Positions 59,301 to 64,000 of a stretch of 64,000 bases of DNA are shown here, piece after piece. The notes under the pieces were generated by a model. The model made no database searches. It was not told where the DNA came from and saw only the letters and a list, made by a program, of their open reading frames with translations. Every line of letters begins with the position of its first letter. Within the stretch, counting starts at the first letter, position 1. The position numbers were made by a program, and so were the translations under genes. This DNA is from Rhynchopus euleeides (Eukaryota; Euglenozoa; Diplonemea; Diplonemida; Diplonemidae): the NCBI GenBank assembly GCA_963210315.1, contig OY723318.1:124001-188000 (forward strand), written 5' to 3'.

Positions 59301-62300
59301 TTCACTGCTCAGCAAGAAGTCTCGGTAATCCGACGACTTTGCGAAATCGAGGCTCATCCGAGGTGAAAAATCACGAAAAATCGCATTGTCTTTTTCCCGT
59401 ACAAAACCGTGAAAAACCAAGTGTCACCCAATGGGAAATCTATTTTTTGACTTTTTTTGTGGAATCGGATTCCACTCGGTTTTTCGATTCCGGAATCGGA
59501 TTCTCGATTCCAGGAATCCGATTCCCTGCAGCCCATGGGGTGGATTTCGGTCGCCCACCAAAAATCCATTTTATGGCCCAGATTCGCGAAAAAAATACAA
59601 CTAAAAAAACGCAAGCAGAAAAATGACTACCTAATTTGGCTCGTGGAATCCACGATGGCCATTATTTCGCACTGAATCGTCAATCTAAGCATGTTCCTGC
59701 CCTCATTTCGCCAGACCCCATTCACTGCTCAGCAAGAAGTCTCGGTAATCCGACGACTTTGCGAAATCGAGGCTCATCCGAGGTGAAAAATCACGAAAAA
59801 TCGCATTGTCTTTTTCCCGTACAAAACCGTGAAAAACCAAGTGTCACCCAATGGGAAATCTATTTTTTGACTTTTTTTGTGGAATCGGATTCCACTCGGT
59901 TTTTCGATTCCGGAATCGGATTCTCGATTCCAGGAATCCGATTCCCTGCAGCCCATGGGGTGGATTTCGGTCGCCCACCAAAAATCCATTTTATGGCCCA
60001 GATTCGCGAAAAAAATACAACTAAAAAAACGCAAGCAGAAAAATGACTACCTAATTTGGCTCGTGGAATCCACGATGGCCATTATTTCGCACTGAATCGT
60101 CAATCTAAGCATGTTCCTGCCCTCATTTCGCCAGACCCCATTCACTGCTCAGCAAGAAGTCTCGGTAATCCGACGACTTTGCGAAATCGAGGCTCATCCG
60201 AGGTGAAAAATCACGAAAAATCGCATTGTCTTTTTCCCGTACAAAACCGTGAAAAACCAAGTGTCACCCAATGGGAAATCTATTTTTTGACTTTTTTTGT
60301 GGAATCGGATTCCACTCGGTTTTTCGATTCCGGAATCGGATTCTCGATTCCAGGAATCCGATTCCCTGCAGCCCATGGGGTGGATTTCGGTCGCCCACCA
60401 AAAATCCATTTTATGGCCCAGATTCGCGAAAAAAATACAACTAAAAAAACGCAAGCAGAAAAATGACTACCTAATTTGGCTCGTGGAATCCACGATGGCC
60501 ATTATTTCGCACTGAATCGTCAATCTAAGCATGTTCCTGCCCTCATTTCGCCAGACCCCATTCACTGCTCAGCAAGAAGTCTCGGTAATCCGACGACTTT
60601 GCGAAATCGAGGCTCATCCGAGGTGAAAAATCACGAAAAATCGCATTGTCTTTTTCCCGTACAAAACCGTGAAAAACCAAGTGTCACCCAATGGGAAATC
60701 TATTTTTTGACTTTTTTTGTGGAATCGGATTCCACTCGGTTTTTCGATTCCGGAATCGGATTCTCGATTCCAGGAATCCGATTCCCTGCAGCCCATGGGG
60801 TGGATTTCGGTCGCCCACCAAAAATCCATTTTATGGCCCAGATTCGCGAAAAAAATACAACTAAAAAAACGCAAGCAGAAAAATGACTACCTAATTTGGC
60901 TCGTGGAATCCACGATGGCCATTATTTCGCACTGAATCGTCAATCTAAGCATGTTCCTGCCCTCATTTCGCCAGACCCCATTCACTGCTCAGCAAGAAGT
61001 CTCGGTAATCCGACGACTTTGCGAAATCGAGGCTCATCCGAGGTGAAAAATCACGAAAAATCGCATTGTCTTTTTCCCGTACAAAACCGTGAAAAACCAA
61101 GTGTCACCCAATGGGAAATCTATTTTTTGACTTTTTTTGTGGAATCGGATTCCACTCGGTTTTTCGATTCCGGAATCGGATTCTCGATTCCAGGAATCCG
61201 ATTCCCTGCAGCCCATGGGGTGGATTTCGGTCGCCCACCAAAAATCCATTTTATGGCCCAGATTCGCGAAAAAAATACAACTAAAAAAACGCAAGCAGAA
61301 AAATGACTACCTAATTTGGCTCGTGGAATCCACGATGGCCATTATTTCGCACTGAATCGTCAATCTAAGCATGTTCCTGCCCTCATTTCGCCAGACCCCA
61401 TTCACTGCTCAGCAAGAAGTCTCGGTAATCCGACGACTTTGCGAAATCGAGGCTCATCCGAGGTGAAAAATCACGAAAAATCGCATTGTCTTTTTCCCGT
61501 ACAAAACCGTGAAAAACCAAGTGTCACCCAATGGGAAATCTATTTTTTGACTTTTTTTGTGGAATCGGATTCCACTCGGTTTTTCGATTCCGGAATCGGA
61601 TTCTCGATTCCAGGAATCCGATTCCCTGCAGCCCATGGGGTGGATTTCGGTCGCCCACCAAAAATCCATTTTATGGCCCAGATTCGCGAAAAAAATACAA
61701 CTAAAAAAACGCAAGCAGAAAAATGACTACCTAATTTGGCTCGTGGAATCCACGATGGCCATTATTTCGCACTGAATCGTCAATCTAAGCATGTTCCTGC
61801 CCTCATTTCGCCAGACCCCATTCACTGCTCAGCAAGAAGTCTCGGTAATCCGACGACTTTGCGAAATCGAGGCTCATCCGAGGTGAAAAATCACGAAAAA
61901 TCGCATTGTCTTTTTCCCGTACAAAACCGTGAAAAACCAAGTGTCACCCAATGGGAAATCTATTTTTTGACTTTTTTTGTGGAATCGGATTCCACTCGGT
62001 TTTTCGATTCCGGAATCGGATTCTCGATTCCAGGAATCCGATTCCCTGCAGCCCATGGGGTGGATTTCGGTCGCCCACCAAAAATCCATTTTATGGCCCA
62101 GATTCGCGAAAAAAATACAACTAAAAAAACGCAAGCAGAAAAATGACTACCTAATTTGGCTCGTGGAATCCACGATGGCCATTATTTCGCACTGAATCGT
62201 CAATCTAAGCATGTTCCTGCCCTCATTTCGCCAGACCCCATTCACTGCTCAGCAAGAAGTCTCGGTAATCCGACGACTTTGCGAAATCGAGGCTCATCCG

Positions 62301-64000
62301 AGGTGAAAAATCACGAAAAATCGCATTGTCTTTTTCCCGTACAAAACCGTGAAAAACCAAGTGTCACCCAATGGGAAATCTATTTTTTGACTTTTTTTGT
62401 GGAATCGGATTCCACTCGGTTTTTCGATTCCGGAATCGGATTCTCGATTCCAGGAATCCGATTCCCTGCAGCCCATGGGGTGGATTTCGGTCGCCCACCA
62501 AAAATCCATTTTATGGCCCAGATTCGCGAAAAAAATACAACTAAAAAAACGCAAGCAGAAAAATGACTACCTAATTTGGCTCGTGGAATCCACGATGGCC
62601 ATTATTTCGCACTGAATCGTCAATCTAAGCATGTTCCTGCCCTCATTTCGCCAGACCCCATTCACTGCTCAGCAAGAAGTCTCGGTAATCCGACGACTTT
62701 GCGAAATCGAGGCTCATCCGAGGTGAAAAATCACGAAAAATCGCATTGTCTTTTTCCCGTACAAAACCGTGAAAAACCAAGTGTCACCCAATGGGAAATC
62801 TATTTTTTGACTTTTTTTGTGGAATCGGATTCCACTCGGTTTTTCGATTCCGGAATCGGATTCTCGATTCCAGGAATCCGATTCCCTGCAGCCCATGGGG
62901 TGGATTTCGGTCGCCCACCAAAAATCCATTTTATGGCCCAGATTCGCGAAAAAAATACAACTAAAAAAACGCAAGCAGAAAAATGACTACCTAATTTGGC
63001 TCGTGGAATCCACGATGGCCATTATTTCGCACTGAATCGTCAATCTAAGCATGTTCCTGCCCTCATTTCGCCAGACCCCATTCACTGCTCAGCAAGAAGT
63101 CTCGGTAATCCGACGACTTTGCGAAATCGAGGCTCATCCGAGGTGAAAAATCACGAAAAATCGCATTGTCTTTTTCCCGTACAAAACCGTGAAAAACCAA
63201 GTGTCACCCAATGGGAAATCTATTTTTTGACTTTTTTTGTGGAATCGGATTCCACTCGGTTTTTCGATTCCGGAATCGGATTCTCGATTCCAGGAATCCG
63301 ATTCCCTGCAGCCCATGGGGTGGATTTCGGTCGCCCACCAAAAATCCATTTTATGGCCCAGATTCGCGAAAAAAATACAACTAAAAAAACGCAAGCAGAA
63401 AAATGACTACCTAATTTGGCTCGTGGAATCCACGATGGCCATTATTTCGCACTGAATCGTCAATCTAAGCATGTTCCTGCCCTCATTTCGCCAGACCCCA
63501 TTCACTGCTCAGCAAGAAGTCTCGGTAATCCGACGACTTTGCGAAATCGAGGCTCATCCGAGGTGAAAAATCACGAAAAATCGCATTGTCTTTTTCCCGT
63601 ACAAAACCGTGAAAAACCAAGTGTCACCCAATGGGAAATCTATTTTTTGACTTTTTTTGTGGAATCGGATTCCACTCGGTTTTTCGATTCCGGAATCGGA
63701 TTCTCGATTCCAGGAATCCGATTCCCTGCAGCCCATGGGGTGGATTTCGGTCGCCCACCAAAAATCCATTTTATGGCCCAGATTCGCGAAAAAAATACAA
63801 CTAAAAAAACGCAAGCAGAAAAATGACTACCTAATTTGGCTCGTGGAATCCACGATGGCCATTATTTCGCACTGAATCGTCAATCTAAGCATGTTCCTGC
63901 CCTCATTTCGCCAGACCCCATTCACTGCTCAGCAAGAAGTCTCGGTAATCCGACGACTTTGCGAAATCGAGGCTCATCCGAGGTGAAAAATCACGAAAAA
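56376..64000. repeat. 420-bp satellite array, about 18 copies
   Basis: Head-to-tail units of exactly 420 bp, starting at GAAGTCTCGG (56376) and running off the right edge. By eye every unit is identical. Each includes the GGAATC palindrome cluster and GTGTCACCCAATGGGAAATC, a variant of the motif at the hAT target site. Repeating ORFs of 72, 86 and 136 codons on both strands are by-products of the repeat. Confidence 0.95.

Noticed and set aside
56376-64000. Repeated 136-, 86- and 72-aa ORFs on both strands
   Set aside because: They recur once per 420-bp satellite unit, overlap each other and have low-complexity, motif-driven sequence.

Overview
This window is repeat- and transposon-dominated DNA of a GC-rich eukaryote. 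The evidence is a GT-AG intron inside a transposase gene, eukaryote-type tyrosine-recombinase (YR) retrotransposons, a hAT DNA transposon, many MITE-like hairpin elements, minisatellites and a long homogeneous satellite. There are no operons or bacterial promoters. A microbial eukaryote, such as an alga or other protist, is likely. The species cannot be read from the sequence.

Layout. 1-1725 (minus): 3' part of a gene for a Trp/Arg-rich helical-repeat protein resembling Sfi1, running off the left edge. 1726-5907: non-coding, with microsatellites, G-tracts and one tRNA-derived, SINE-like dyad (3032-3159). 5908-6720 (minus): an intact hypothetical gene. 7.5-9.1 kb: a cluster of MITEs. 9.2-12.95 kb (minus): a YR retroelement (YR-D) whose reverse transcriptase lacks RNase H. 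14.4-19.5 kb: a gene fragment cut by a TIR element (T2), which is itself cut by an intact YR element (YR-A).

The centre, 19.9-35.2 kb, is a deep nest that can be resolved to the base. A 417-bp-type MITE is split by a YR retroelement (YR-C, 20231-35065). YR-C is split twice: in its gag ORF by a 5-kb TIR element (T1, 20633-25633, 7-bp target duplication), and in its A2 repeat by a second YR element (YR-B, 29957-34730, no target duplication). Both YR-C and YR-B have the order A1 - gag - recombinase - RT/RNase H - B1 - A2 - B2, the split-direct-repeat plan of Ngaro/PAT-type elements. YR-C's own intact A1 serves as the empty site for the YR-B insertion.

35.2-40.3 kb holds MITEs and minisatellites, including about 80 copies of a 31-bp unit. 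40419-46332 is a two-exon gene joining an RNase H-fold (DDE-like) transposase region to three papain-like/deubiquitinase-like modules, the last being an OTU domain with an intact Cys/His pair. A 1.15-kb foldback element (47006-48158) follows, then a complete hAT transposon (48721-53314) with an 8-bp target duplication and one intact 1323-aa transposase ORF. From 56376 to the right edge there are about 18 apparently identical copies of a 420-bp satellite.

Within each YR element, gag probably packages the RNA, RT/RNase H makes cDNA, and the recombinase inserts a circular intermediate. The repeats B1-A2-B2 allow the full element to be regenerated from a truncated transcript. The hAT and DDE/OTU genes are candidate sources of transposase for non-autonomous relatives, but no MITE here can be assigned to either with certainty.
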